A stretch of 12,234 nt of DNA from Lentisphaeria bacterium UBA1776 (lineage in GTDB: Bacteria > Verrucomicrobiota > Lentisphaeria > Victivallales > Victivallaceae): assembly GCA_002314605.1 (NCBI GenBank), contig DCGO01000059.1:1-12234 (forward strand). The letters are read 5' to 3'. This document shows positions 4,571-12,157 of this stretch, one piece after another; positions within the stretch are counted from its first letter, which is position 1, and each line of letters starts with the position of its first letter. Under the pieces are notes generated by a model. The model was not told the origin of the DNA, did not search any database, and saw only the letters and a program-made list of their open reading frames with translations. Position numbers and translations under genes: made by a program.

Positions 4571-6907
4571 ATGCCGGTCCCGGCGAAGATCGTCCGAGTT
4601 TACGGCGTGGTGCAGGGCGTGGGTTTCCGCCCTTTCGCAAGCCGACTGGCGGAGCGGTATCGACTCACCGGTTCCGTGGCCAATCAGGGGAGCCATGTGG
4701 AGATCCACCTTCAGGGGCCTCCCCGGGAGATGGAGCTCTACATTGCTTCGCTGGAAAATGAAGCGCCACCACGTGCCGCCGTCCGGGCGATCCGGGTCGA
4801 AGACACCGTGGAGCCTCCGGCGGAAACTTTCCGGATTCTGGCCGGAAGCCGGGACTCCGGCGAAGTCTTTGTTTCCCCCGACATCGCCGTCTGTCCCCGC
4901 TGCGAAGCCGAACTGTACGACCCTGGCAGCCGGCGTTATCTGCATGCCTTCATCAACTGCACCGACTGCGGTCCCAGGCTGACCATTCTGGATGCCATGC
5001 CCTACGACCGTGAACGAACCAGCATGGAAAAATTCCCCATGTGCGGGCGGTGCAGTGCGGAATACCGCGATCCCGGTTCCCGCCGCTACGATGCCCAGCC
5101 GGTTTGCTGTCCGGACTGCGGACCGGAAGTGTACGTTATCGGTTCTCAGGAGAAAGGCGCTGCAGCCATCCGGCTTGCCCGGGAGACCCTGTGTCGCAGC
5201 GGGGTCGTTGCCGTGAAAGGGATCGGGGGATTTCATCTGGCCTGCAGCGGACACGACCCGGAGGCGATCCGGCGTCTGCGGGAGCGCAAGGGCAGGGGCG
5301 CAAAACCTTTTGCCGTCATGATGGCAGACAGGACTGCCGTCCGGAAATACTGCATCGTCCCCCCGGAGGCGGAGTCCATTCTGACCGGGGCGAAAAAGCC
5401 GGTGGTCCTGCTCCGGAAAAGGCTGGATGCCGATCTCCCGGAAGCGCTGGCTCCCGGCAACCCCATGTTGGGGGTGATGCTCCCCTACACGCCTCTCCAC
5501 CACCTGCTTTTCCGCTCCGATGACGACCTTGACGAAGTCATGAGCGACATTCTTGTCATGACCAGCGGCAATTTTTCCGGGGCCCCCATTGTCCGGGATG
5601 ACGAGGGAGCAATACGGGAACTATCCGCTTTCTGCGACCTGATCCTTTCTCACAACCGGGCCATCCGGCTCCGGGCGGATGATTCCGTGACGGATTTTTT
5701 CCGGGGGAACCCTTACATGGTACGGCGTTCCCGGGGGTATGCGCCGCTTCCCGTCTGGCGGACATCACAGGACCTGCATGGTGAAGCGCTTGCTTTGGGG
5801 GGGGACCTCAAAAACAGCTTCTGTCTGGCCAAAGACGGGCTCTATTATCTCTCGCCTTACATTGGTGACATGGGGGAACTGCGGACGGAGCAGGTTCTGC
5901 AGGAGTCCCTGACGAAACTGGAGAAATTACTGGACATCCATCCGGAATATGCGGTCTGCGACCTGCATCCCGGCTATTTTACCGCACGCTTTGCGGAAAG
6001 TCTGGGGCTGCCGGTGGTCCGGGTCCAGCACCACTGGGCCCATATTCTTGCCTGCATGGCGGAAAACAATGCTTCCGGGCCGGTTATCGGCGCGGCTATG
6101 GACGGGACCGGTTGCGGAACAGACGGGACGGTTTGGGGGGGGGAGATCCTCCACTGCACTTATTCCGGCTTTACCCGGCTGGGACATCCGACCCCTTTCC
6201 TCCAGGCCGGCGGCGACTGCGTTCCCCGTGAAGGGTGGCGGATCGCCCTGGCGCTCCTTCGCGATGCATTCGGAACTGCAGAAGGGGAGCGGACCGCAGC
6301 GGAACTTGACATCGCTTCGGCGGATGAACGGAGCGTCCTGCTGCAGATGCTGAAGTCCGGGCTCAACACCGTATCTTCCACCAGTGCCGGACGGCTCTTT
6401 GACGGCGTTTCGTCTTTGCTGGGGCTTGCCGACCGGGCCTCGTTTGAGGGAGAGGCGGCCATGAAACTCCAGTTTTCCGCCATGAGGTGTTCCTGTGAGG
6501 CGCCGGATCTCCTGCCGGAAAATCCACTTCAGCCGGGAAAAGACGGATTTGTGTTTGCCACCACGGCTTTTTTCCGGAATCTGGCAACGGCCCGGCTGTC
6601 CGGGACGGCACCGGAAACCCTTGCCATGGCCTTTCACCGGGGTTTGGCCGACATGATCACGGCGGGCTGTATCCGCGCCCGCGAATTGACCGGAACGGAG
6701 ATCTGTGCCCTGTCCGGCGGCGTCTTCCAGAATACCCTGCTTCTGGAACTGGCGGTTTCCGGACTGGAAAAAGCCGGTTTCAGGGTGCTGATCCACCACG
6801 AGGTCCCCCCAAATGACAACGGTCTTGCCCTGGGGCAATGTGCCGGGGGGGCGGCAAAGGTGCCGCTTCGAAGTGTCGCGGCGACCGGGTTTTCTGCGCA
6901 GGACTGA
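4571..6907 (+). CDS. hypF: Carbamoyltransferase HypF, [NiFe]-hydrogenase maturation
   Basis: Converts carbamoyl phosphate to a carbamoyl-adenylate and passes the carbamoyl group to the HypE C-terminal Cys, which yields the CN ligands of the [NiFe] active site. The 778-aa protein has the full domain order. An acylphosphatase domain (about 5-95) has VQGVGFRPF with Arg20 and Asn38. Two C4 zinc fingers use Cys108/111/130/133 and Cys158/161/180/183. A YrdC-like domain (about 200-385) starts near KGIGGFHLAC. A Kae1-like domain (about 400-775) has HHWAH (His487, His491), DGTGCGTDG from Asp511, WGGE, and NDNGLALGQ near the end. ATG 4571 is preferred; a GTG at 4565 would add two residues and overlap the previous stop. 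Two poly-G runs (8 and 9 G) lie inside conserved motifs, but the frame is intact. Confidence 0.96.
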   Translation: MPVPAKIVRVYGVVQGVGFRPFASRLAERYRLTGSVANQGSHVEIHLQGPPREMELYIASLENEAPPRAAVRAIRVEDTVEPPAETFRILAGSRDSGEVFVSPDIAVCPRCEAELYDPGSRRYLHAFINCTDCGPRLTILDAMPYDRERTSMEKFPMCGRCSAEYRDPGSRRYDAQPVCCPDCGPEVYVIGSQEKGAAAIRLARETLCRSGVVAVKGIGGFHLACSGHDPEAIRRLRERKGRGAKPFAVMMADRTAVRKYCIVPPEAESILTGAKKPVVLLRKRLDADLPEALAPGNPMLGVMLPYTPLHHLLFRSDDDLDEVMSDILVMTSGNFSGAPIVRDDEGAIRELSAFCDLILSHNRAIRLRADDSVTDFFRGNPYMVRRSRGYAPLPVWRTSQDLHGEALALGGDLKNSFCLAKDGLYYLSPYIGDMGELRTEQVLQESLTKLEKLLDIHPEYAVCDLHPGYFTARFAESLGLPVVRVQHHWAHILACMAENNASGPVIGAAMDGTGCGTDGTVWGGEILHCTYSGFTRLGHPTPFLQAGGDCVPREGWRIALALLRDAFGTAEGERTAAELDIASADERSVLLQMLKSGLNTVSSTSAGRLFDGVSSLLGLADRASFEGEAAMKLQFSAMRCSCEAPDLLPENPLQPGKDGFVFATTAFFRNLATARLSGTAPETLAMAFHRGLADMITAGCIRARELTGTEICALSGGVFQNTLLLELAVSGLEKAGFRVLIHHEVPPNDNGLALGQCAGGAAKVPLRSVAATGFSAQD

Positions 6908-6944
6908 TCCTGCGGACAGAGCCGTCCGTCCGGTTCCGGTTGTC

Positions 6945-7754
6945 TTACTTGATCTCGCCAAGCTTGCGGGAACGGGCTGCAGCGGCGCGGACGGCGGAGA
7001 TGACCGCCGAAGCCATGGCGTGGCGCTTCAATTCCTCCATGCCCCGGATGGTGGTCCCGGCGGGACTGCAGACCGAATCACAGAGGATGCCGGGATGGGT
7101 GTGGGTATCCAGCACCATCTTGGCGGAGCCCAGGACCGTCTGCGCTGCCAGTTTGAGGGACAGATCCCGTGGAAGCCCCTCGGAGACCCCGCCGTCGGCA
7201 AGGGCCTGGATGAATTCAAAGACGAAGGCCGGGCCGCTGCCGGAGAGTCCGGTGACCGCATCCAGGTGTTTTTCGTCCATAAAGGAGAAACTGCCTACGG
7301 AGCTGAAGATCTTTTCCGCCAGGGCCCGCTCTTCCGGCGTCACTTCGGCGGTCAATGCTCCCACGGCGGCCCCGGCACCCACCAGTGCCGGCGTATTCGG
7401 CATGACCCGGACGATCCGGGCGCTGTCGGTCAGGTCATAGAGTTTTTCCAGCGAGATCCCCGCGGCGATGGAGATGATGAACTTGGTCTGCAGGATGGAT
7501 TTGAGTCCGTTCAGCGCTTCCGCCAGATACTGGGGTTTCACCGCCAGCAGGACCGCATCGGCGGATTCCAGCATGACATCCTGCAGTTCTCCGGAAGCGC
7601 ACCGGACCTTGGTGGCGGCGGTGAATTTTGATGCGGCGGCGGAGTCGATGTCAAACGCATCCAGCTCCTCCGGGGCAAAAGTCCGGGTCCTGACCAGTCC
7701 TCCGGCAATGGCGGTGGCCATTTTTCCGGCTCCGATGAAAAAAATTCTGCTCAT
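6945..7754 (-). CDS. proC: Pyrroline-5-carboxylate reductase
   Basis: Reduces 1-pyrroline-5-carboxylate to L-proline with NAD(P)H, the last step of proline biosynthesis. At 269 aa it has the length of E. coli ProC. The N-terminal Rossmann motif FIGAGKMATAIAGGL begins at residue 6, followed by VKPQY, then MPNTPALVGAGA. The C-terminal dimerisation and active-site region contains LSGSGPAFVFEFIQALADGG and ends with the family signature SPAGTTIRGMEEL. GGAGG (plus 7761-7765) supports the ATG at 7754. It is the last gene of a three-gene minus-strand cluster, 28 nt after the DUF721 gene, and converges on hypF with a 37-nt gap in which I see no convincing terminator. Confidence 0.96.
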   Translation of the reverse strand: MSRIFFIGAGKMATAIAGGLVRTRTFAPEELDAFDIDSAAASKFTAATKVRCASGELQDVMLESADAVLLAVKPQYLAEALNGLKSILQTKFIISIAAGISLEKLYDLTDSARIVRVMPNTPALVGAGAAVGALTAEVTPEERALAEKIFSSVGSFSFMDEKHLDAVTGLSGSGPAFVFEFIQALADGGVSEGLPRDLSLKLAAQTVLGSAKMVLDTHTHPGILCDSVCSPAGTTIRGMEELKRHAMASAVISAVRAAAARSRKLGEIK

Positions 7755-7782
7755 ATATTTCCTCCGGTTTGATGAAAAAACT

Positions 7783-8232
7783 TCAGCTTGTTTTCGGTTT
7801 ACAGAAATTCCGGCTGCGCCGGTTGGCTGCTTCCAGCCGGATCCCGGTACAGATATTTTCCCCGGCAAAACGGTTGACGAAAGCCTGCAGCAGTTCAAAC
7901 GCATTTTCCAGTTCGCTCCGGTAAATGCTGTGGCGCACTTCCAGTGTAAGGATGCCGTTGTCAAAGCTCCCGACCTGACACATGCCGGAAAAAGGAGCCC
8001 CCACAACTTCCGGCCATGCTTTTTCCAGGCGGATTTTCAGCAGAGTGTCCCGGGAGAAGATGTTCCGGGTGACTTCTTCAAGATAATCGGACGCAGGGCG
8101 CACCTTTGCCCCGTAGCTGGAGATCTCAGTGGCCGCGTAGGCCGGACCGTACCATTCCGACAGCATGGAACGCTTTTTCAGCCGTTGAAAATACGCCCTC
8201 TTCTGCCAGGGATCGATATCGCCGTCATCCAC
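7783..8232 (-). CDS. DUF721 (DciA-like) protein
   Basis: A 149-aa basic protein. Residues about 55-133 match the DUF721 pattern: a helical lead-in, AWPEVVGAPFSGM (72-84), a GILTLEVRHSIYRSEL strand-helix (93-108), a helix AFELLQAFVNRF, and a closing INICxGIR-like strand (ENICTGIRLE). DciA, the characterised DUF721 member, loads the replicative DnaB helicase in bacteria without DnaC, so a replication role is plausible but not shown here. The N-terminal 50 residues (WQKRAYFQRLKKR, then WYGPAYAA) are not part of that domain. The start is taken as GTG 8232. AGGAG overlaps the upstream stop, and the only nearby ATG (8228) is out of frame. It lies 13 nt after the exported-protein gene. Confidence 0.8.
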   Translation of the reverse strand: MDDGDIDPWQKRAYFQRLKKRSMLSEWYGPAYAATEISSYGAKVRPASDYLEEVTRNIFSRDTLLKIRLEKAWPEVVGAPFSGMCQVGSFDNGILTLEVRHSIYRSELENAFELLQAFVNRFAGENICTGIRLEAANRRSRNFCKPKTS

Positions 8233-8245
8233 GTTTCAGGCACTC

Positions 8246-8617
8246 CTAAAAAGACAGCCCGAATATTGCCGTCGGAATCATCATGGTGCGGACGAGGAAT
8301 TTGCCGAATCCGAGTCCGCCTTTCACCACGTTCTTCAGTCCTGACGAGAAGCCCCCCATGGGAGCTCCGATGGTCATCTGGAAAAGCCCCACCGGGAACC
8401 TCGCCGCTTCCAGCATTGAGTACCCCATCAGGAGAAAATGTTTTCCGAGATTGGCCAGCCCCTTGATCACATACGGTTTGGCAATGGCGGCCGCCTTCAG
8501 AGCAACGGGAGCCAGAATCATAATGGTGACCGGGTCCACAAAAGCATGGCTTTCCGGGACCGGAAATGCCATGGTCAATACGGCAACCGCCGTCAGGATT
8601 AAGAATATTCTTCGCAT
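8246..8617 (-). CDS. Exported hypothetical protein (123 aa)
   Basis: The family is not recognised. It has a clear Sec signal peptide: MRR, a hydrophobic core IFLILTAVAVLTMAF, and a likely cleavage after SHA (about residue 25). The mature part begins FVDPVTIMILAPVALKAA and is rich in Ala, Gly, Leu, Met and Lys, with no Cys. A glycine-rich central-to-C-terminal region (GAPMGGFSSGLKNVVKGG, then GFGKFL) alternates with hydrophobic stretches that could be amphipathic helices lying on a membrane. ATG 8617 has AGAGG upstream and follows a good promoter. It leads a three-gene cluster with the DUF721 gene and proC; the functional link is not obvious. Confidence 0.75.
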   Translation of the reverse strand: MRRIFLILTAVAVLTMAFPVPESHAFVDPVTIMILAPVALKAAAIAKPYVIKGLANLGKHFLLMGYSMLEAARFPVGLFQMTIGAPMGGFSSGLKNVVKGGLGFGKFLVRTMMIPTAIFGLSF

Positions 8618-8640
8618 GAATATGAACCTCTGTATCCGGC

Positions 8641-8669
8641 AATATATACCGCAAACCCGGAAAATTCAA
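8641..8669 (-). promoter_or_regulatory. Promoter of the exported protein-DUF721-proC cluster
   Basis: On the minus strand, TTGAAT (plus 8664-8669), a 17-nt spacer and TATATT (plus 8641-8646). Predicted start is near 8634, giving a leader of about 17 nt that includes the AGAGG ribosome site. Confidence 0.65.
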
Positions 8670-8758
8670 CTCTCTTTCTCAAAAAAGTCGAAAGTTGACG
8701 CAGGCGCCGCGATCCCGGGGCGGCCTTCCTGAATATGAAAAAAATTTTTGACGATGCA

Positions 8759-8786
8759 TTGAAAAAACGTAAATGCCGTGTAAGTT
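8759..8786 (+). promoter_or_regulatory. Weak candidate promoter of gdhA
   Basis: TTGAAA (8759-8764), a 16-nt spacer and TAAGTT (8781-8786). The -10 is poor, as might be expected if an activator is needed. No better pair is seen between 8670 and 8840. Confidence 0.3.
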
Positions 8787-8791
8787 ATTGC

Positions 8792-8805
8792 GTTTTTGCA
8801 AAAAC
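8792..8805 (+). promoter_or_regulatory. Perfect 14-bp palindrome, possible operator of gdhA
   Basis: GTTTTTGCAAAAAC is identical on both strands. It lies 36 nt before the gdhA start, around the expected transcription start, a typical position for a repressor site. The regulator is unknown. Confidence 0.4.
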
Positions 8806-8840
8806 ACATAACAACCAGACCAGGGAGGGTTTGTGCTATC

Positions 8841-10187
8841 ATGAGTTGCGAGTATGTGCAAAGGGTGCTGAACCATCTTCAGCAGAAAAACGGTCAGGAA
8901 AAAGAGTTCATCCAGAGTGTCACCGAGGTCTGCGAGACGCTGACTCCGCTGCTTGAGCGGGACCCCCGGTACAGCAAATACCGGATCCTCGAGCGGATCA
9001 CTGTTCCCGACCGGATCATCATCTTTCAGGTCCCGTGGCTGGATGACAAGGGGGATATTCAGGTCAACATCGGTTACCGGATCCAGTTCAACAGTGCCAT
9101 CGGACCCTACAAGGGCGGTCTGCGCTTCCATCCGTCCGTCAATCTGAGCATCCTCAAGTTTCTGGGATTCGAGCAGATTTTCAAGAACTCCCTCACCACG
9201 CTCCCCATGGGGGGAGGGAAGGGCGGCAGTGATTTTGATCCCAAAGGGAGGTCCGACCGGGAGGTTCAGGCGTTCTGCCAGAATTTCATGCGGGAGCTGT
9301 ACCGCCACATCGGTCCAGATACCGATGTGCCCGCCGGCGACATCGGCGTTGGGCCCCGGGAGATCGGGTATCTTTACGGGCAGTACAAGCATATCGCCAA
9401 CACGGCTTCTGCAGTTCTGACCGGCAAAGGCGTCAACTGGGGAGGCAGCCGGGTCCGTCCGGAAGCAACCGGGTACGGCAACGTCTATTTTGCCACCGAA
9501 ATGCTGAAGACCCGCGGCACCGGCTTCGACGGCCGCCGGGTGCTCATTTCCGGTTCCGGAAACGTGGCGCAGTACGCCTGCAAAAAAGCCATTCAGCTGG
9601 GGGGCAAGGTTCTGACCATGTCTGATTCCTGCGGTACGATCCTGGATGAAGAGGGGATCACGATGGAGAAATTCGCCATCATCCAGGAGATCAAGCAGGT
9701 CCGCCGGGGCCGGATCAAAGAGTATCTGGAAAAGGTCCCGGGAGCGAAATATTTTGAGAACACCCGTCCGTGGCAGCTGACCAAAGTGGACATAGCGCTG
9801 CCCTGCGCCACGCAGAACGAAGTGGACCTGCGGGACGCCGAGACCCTGATCAAAAACGGCTGCATCTGTGTGAGCGAAGGCGCCAACATGCCCTCCAGTC
9901 TGGAGGCGACCAAAGCGTTTCAGGCGGCCGGAGTCCTCTTCGGCCCGGCCAAGGCGGCCAATGCCGGCGGCGTGGCCACCAGCGGCCTCGAGATGAGCCA
10001 GAACGCCATGCGCCTCAACTGGAACAGCGAGGAAGTGGACCAGCGCCTCCACGAAATTATGATCAACATCCACAATACCGCACGCCGCACCGCCGAGGAG
10101 TTCGGCCGTCCGGACGATTATCTGATGGGCGCCAATATCGCCGGCTTCCGCAAGGTGGCCAATGCCATGATCGATCTGGGCGTCTGA
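8841..10187 (+). CDS. gdhA: NADP-specific glutamate dehydrogenase
   Basis: Catalyses reductive amination of 2-oxoglutarate with ammonia to give glutamate, a main route of ammonia assimilation when ammonium is plentiful. The 448-aa product is nearly the length of E. coli GdhA and belongs to the hexameric type. Substrate-site motifs are GPYKGGLRFHP (Lys91), PMGGGKGG (catalytic Lys127) and PAGDIGVG (Asp167). The nucleotide-binding domain has ISGSGNVAQYA (236-246). The following strand-end segment SDSCGTILDEEG resembles the NADP-type enzymes rather than one ending in a free acidic residue. The C terminus ends GFRKVANAMIDLGV. ATG 8841 is chosen for AGGGAGGG at 8822-8829 and family length; the ribosome-site spacing is slightly long. 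It is likely cotranscribed with lplA, 15 nt downstream. Confidence 0.97.
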   Translation: MSCEYVQRVLNHLQQKNGQEKEFIQSVTEVCETLTPLLERDPRYSKYRILERITVPDRIIIFQVPWLDDKGDIQVNIGYRIQFNSAIGPYKGGLRFHPSVNLSILKFLGFEQIFKNSLTTLPMGGGKGGSDFDPKGRSDREVQAFCQNFMRELYRHIGPDTDVPAGDIGVGPREIGYLYGQYKHIANTASAVLTGKGVNWGGSRVRPEATGYGNVYFATEMLKTRGTGFDGRRVLISGSGNVAQYACKKAIQLGGKVLTMSDSCGTILDEEGITMEKFAIIQEIKQVRRGRIKEYLEKVPGAKYFENTRPWQLTKVDIALPCATQNEVDLRDAETLIKNGCICVSEGANMPSSLEATKAFQAAGVLFGPAKAANAGGVATSGLEMSQNAMRLNWNSEEVDQRLHEIMINIHNTARRTAEEFGRPDDYLMGANIAGFRKVANAMIDLGV

Positions 10188-10202
10188 TTTCGAGGTCCCA
10201 TC

Positions 10203-11183
10203 ATGCATTTCTACTGCAGTCCATCCTTTGACGCGACGCTGAATCTCGCATTGGAGGAACTGCTTGTCCGGGAAGGGGAGGACTGCTTCATGCTGTGGCG
10301 GAATTCCCCTTCCGTCATCATCGGGCGGAACCAGAACACGGCGGCGGAGGTGAATGCTGCCGCCCTCCGTGTTTTCGGAATCCCGGCCGTCCGGCGGATC
10401 ACCGGCGGCGGGGCGGTTTATCACGACCTGGGGAACATCAATTTCAGCTATATATGTTCTGCTGAAATTCATGCTTCGCCGGAAGTCTGCTGCGGACCGA
10501 TCACCCGGGCGCTGCAGAAACTCGGCTGGTCCGGATGTTCCTTTTCCGGGCGGAATGACATTGTTCTTGACGGGGTGAAGATTTCCGGCTGTGCTCGCTG
10601 TGTCCAGGCGGGCCGGATGCTTTTCCACGGGACACTTCTGTATGATGCCGATCTGGAGATGCTTTCGAAGGTTCTGAACCCGGATCCGGAAAAGATCCGT
10701 TCCAAGGGGATCGCTTCGGTCCGTTCCCGTGTGGGGAATCTCCGTTCCATGGGGAGCGGAAAGGCTCCGGAAACGGCGGTTTTTCTGCAGAGTCTGGAAA
10801 AAACTCTGGCGGAAGTGATGGATTTTTCTCTCTCAGTTCCCCCGGACAGGGGGATCATGGAAAGGGCCCTGCATCTGGCGGAGACCAGATACCGGACACA
10901 GGAGTGGAACTGGGGAAGTCCCTTTCCCTACGATATTGTCCGGAAAAAACGTTTTCCGTCCGGTTCCGTGGCGGCGGAAATGCAGATTCTGGAGAACCGG
11001 ATCGCGGGGATCCGTTTTACCGGGGATTTCTTCAGCACCCGCCCGGCGGAGGATCTGGCGGCGAAGCTGACCGGACTGCCGCTTCAGCGGGAAGCGCTTC
11101 TCCCGGTTCTGGAAAAAGAGTCTGCGGAAACATATTTCACCGGGATCACTGCGCCGGAGATCCTTGAACTCCTGTGTCCGTAG
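10203..11183 (+). CDS. lplA: Lipoate-protein ligase A
   Basis: Activates free lipoate with ATP and attaches it to lysines of lipoyl domains such as GcvH or 2-oxoacid dehydrogenase E2, allowing use of scavenged lipoate. The 326-aa protein has a large catalytic domain (about 1-245) with RRITGGGAVYHDLGNINFS (64-82), the lipoyl-AMP binding motif, and catalytic Lys126 in LDGVKISGCA. An RTQEWNWGSPFPYD-type linker (about 233-246) leads to a C-terminal accessory domain (about 250-326), as in two-domain bacterial LplA. GAGG at 10192-10195 precedes the ATG. The gene follows gdhA after 15 nt, suggesting cotranscription. It converges with the AraC-type gene with only 12 nt between the stops. Confidence 0.93.
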   Translation: MHFYCSPSFDATLNLALEELLVREGEDCFMLWRNSPSVIIGRNQNTAAEVNAAALRVFGIPAVRRITGGGAVYHDLGNINFSYICSAEIHASPEVCCGPITRALQKLGWSGCSFSGRNDIVLDGVKISGCARCVQAGRMLFHGTLLYDADLEMLSKVLNPDPEKIRSKGIASVRSRVGNLRSMGSGKAPETAVFLQSLEKTLAEVMDFSLSVPPDRGIMERALHLAETRYRTQEWNWGSPFPYDIVRKKRFPSGSVAAEMQILENRIAGIRFTGDFFSTRPAEDLAAKLTGLPLQREALLPVLEKESAETYFTGITAPEILELLCP

Positions 11184-11195
11184 GCGGGCGCCCGT

Positions 11196-12035
11196 TCATC
11201 CGGGTTCCTGTGCGGTATCGGAAGCGTGAAAGCGCCTGCGGTAATCTCCTGGAGTGCAGAGGCAGTGCCGCTGAAAACATTCATGAAAATAGCGGTGACT
11301 GGAAAAACCGCAGGTCTGCGCGATCTCCATGATGGACAATGTGGAATTCTGCAGAAGGCTCTGCGCTTTTTCCAGCTTTGATTCCAGCTGCATCTGTTTG
11401 GGCGATACGGAAAAAAAGCGGCTCCACTCGTAATAGAATCTTCTGCGGCTGTATCCATATTGATGAATCAGGTTTTCCAGCCTTGCGCCGCTTTGCAGTT
11501 TCTGCGCGATTTTATCCAGCTTTATTTTGGCGTCCAATGGTTTCGTTTCCGCCCCGGCAGTTTTGTCGGCATCGGCGATCGTGGAAAGCGTCATATTCAG
11601 TGCGAGCACATCCAGTTTGTCAATGACCCCGAGCTCTGTGCGTTTTGTCAGAAGCATACGGATCTCATGACAGGACCGCTCAAATTTCTCATCCTGCAAA
11701 AAGTGAAATCGCTTCCGTTCCGGCGGAACCGGATCAAATACCGTTTTCAGTTTTTCGGAAACTTCCGCAGAATAGGAAAAAAACAATTCATCGTGGCGGA
11801 CTGCGGTGACCGTATTCAGGATACTTCCCGGCATGATGACGGAAAAAGACGGCATCAGATCTGCTTCCGGGGTATTGTATTTCTCTTTATTGAAACTGAA
11901 GCAGACGAAACAGCGGTTGATCAGGTGATTTCTATGCGGGGTAAAGTGGTTCACCATCAAACCGATCTCATCCAGCGGATAGGGAAATCCGGAGAGCCGC
12001 TGAAGCCTTGAAAGCGGTGAAATTACCGACTCCAT
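11196..12035 (-). CDS. AraC-family transcriptional regulator
   Basis: A 279-aa regulator with the standard two-part layout. The N-terminal part (about 20-110) is a cupin-like sensing domain, rich in beta strands, that I cannot assign to a ligand. The C-terminal part (about 172-272) is a double helix-turn-helix. The first HTH is LENLIHQYGYSRRRFYYEWSRFF; the second carries the family signature IMEIAQTCGFSSHRYFHECF, then TPGDYRRRF. The start is taken as ATG 12035, because the longer frame begins at a GTG (12119) upstream of the predicted transcription start. The region is clearly more A+T-rich than neighbouring genes. It diverges from a prepilin-type gene, its likely target, and has a tandem repeat in its leader that suggests autoregulation. 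Confidence 0.9.
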   Translation of the reverse strand: MESVISPLSRLQRLSGFPYPLDEIGLMVNHFTPHRNHLINRCFVCFSFNKEKYNTPEADLMPSFSVIMPGSILNTVTAVRHDELFFSYSAEVSEKLKTVFDPVPPERKRFHFLQDEKFERSCHEIRMLLTKRTELGVIDKLDVLALNMTLSTIADADKTAGAETKPLDAKIKLDKIAQKLQSGARLENLIHQYGYSRRRFYYEWSRFFSVSPKQMQLESKLEKAQSLLQNSTLSIMEIAQTCGFSSHRYFHECFQRHCLCTPGDYRRRFHASDTAQEPG

Positions 12036-12069
12036 ATTTTGCACAAATCCTGAATTTATTTTGCACAAA
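12036..12069 (+). promoter_or_regulatory. Tandem 12-bp direct repeat, likely AraC-type operator
   Basis: ATTTTGCACAAA occurs exactly twice, at 12036-12047 and 12058-12069, 22 bp apart (about two helical turns). Tandem direct half-sites at about 21-22 bp are typical of AraC-family binding. The pair ends 6 nt before the -35 box of the prepilin promoter and lies in the leader of the regulator gene. Confidence 0.6.
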
Positions 12070-12075
12070 CCGACA

Positions 12076-12104
12076 TTGCTGTATTCAACCGTCTGGTGTA
12101 TAAT
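12076..12104 (+). promoter_or_regulatory. Promoter of the prepilin-type gene
   Basis: TTGCTG (12076-12081), a 17-nt spacer and a perfect TATAAT (12099-12104). Predicted start is near 12111, 47 nt before the ATG at 12158. Confidence 0.65.
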
Positions 12105-12129
12105 ATACTCTGGACGCACAAAAAATCAA
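12102..12129 (-). promoter_or_regulatory. Promoter of the AraC-family gene
   Basis: On the minus strand, TTGATT (plus 12124-12129), a 16-nt spacer and TATATT (plus 12102-12107). Its -10 overlaps the divergent TATAAT by three bases, so the two promoters should compete. The start is near 12095, about 60 nt upstream of ATG 12035. Confidence 0.6.
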
Positions 12130-12157
12130 ATTGCAGAAAGAAAAGGAACATATATTC

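Noticed and set aside
4538..5503. A 321-codon minus-strand frame opposite hypF
   Set aside because: It overlaps the zinc-finger and YrdC domains of hypF on the other strand; its composition is that of a shadow frame.
6908..6944. Possible terminator between convergent hypF and proC
   Set aside because: Only a 4-bp stem (GGAC/GTCC) is visible, and there is no T-run on either strand.
6813..7631. A 272-codon plus-strand frame across the hypF end and proC
   Set aside because: It is an antisense shadow of proC, glycine- and histidine-rich, with no family motif and no ribosome-binding site.
8679..10628. A 649-codon open frame on the minus strand opposite gdhA and lplA
   Set aside because: It is the in-register antisense shadow of gdhA, whose GC-rich third positions remove stop codons. 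The product is Pro/His/Gly-rich without recognisable motifs, starts inside lplA, and the plus strand encodes an unmistakable glutamate dehydrogenase.
11185..11194. Palindrome CGGGCGCCCG between lplA and the AraC-type gene
   Set aside because: It has no room for a loop and no T-run on either side, so it does not qualify as an intrinsic terminator.
12036..12119. N-terminal extension of the AraC-type protein to a GTG at 12119
   Set aside because: The extension covers the predicted promoter and tandem repeats, and the GTG lies upstream of the expected transcript start; ATG 12035 gives a normal family length.
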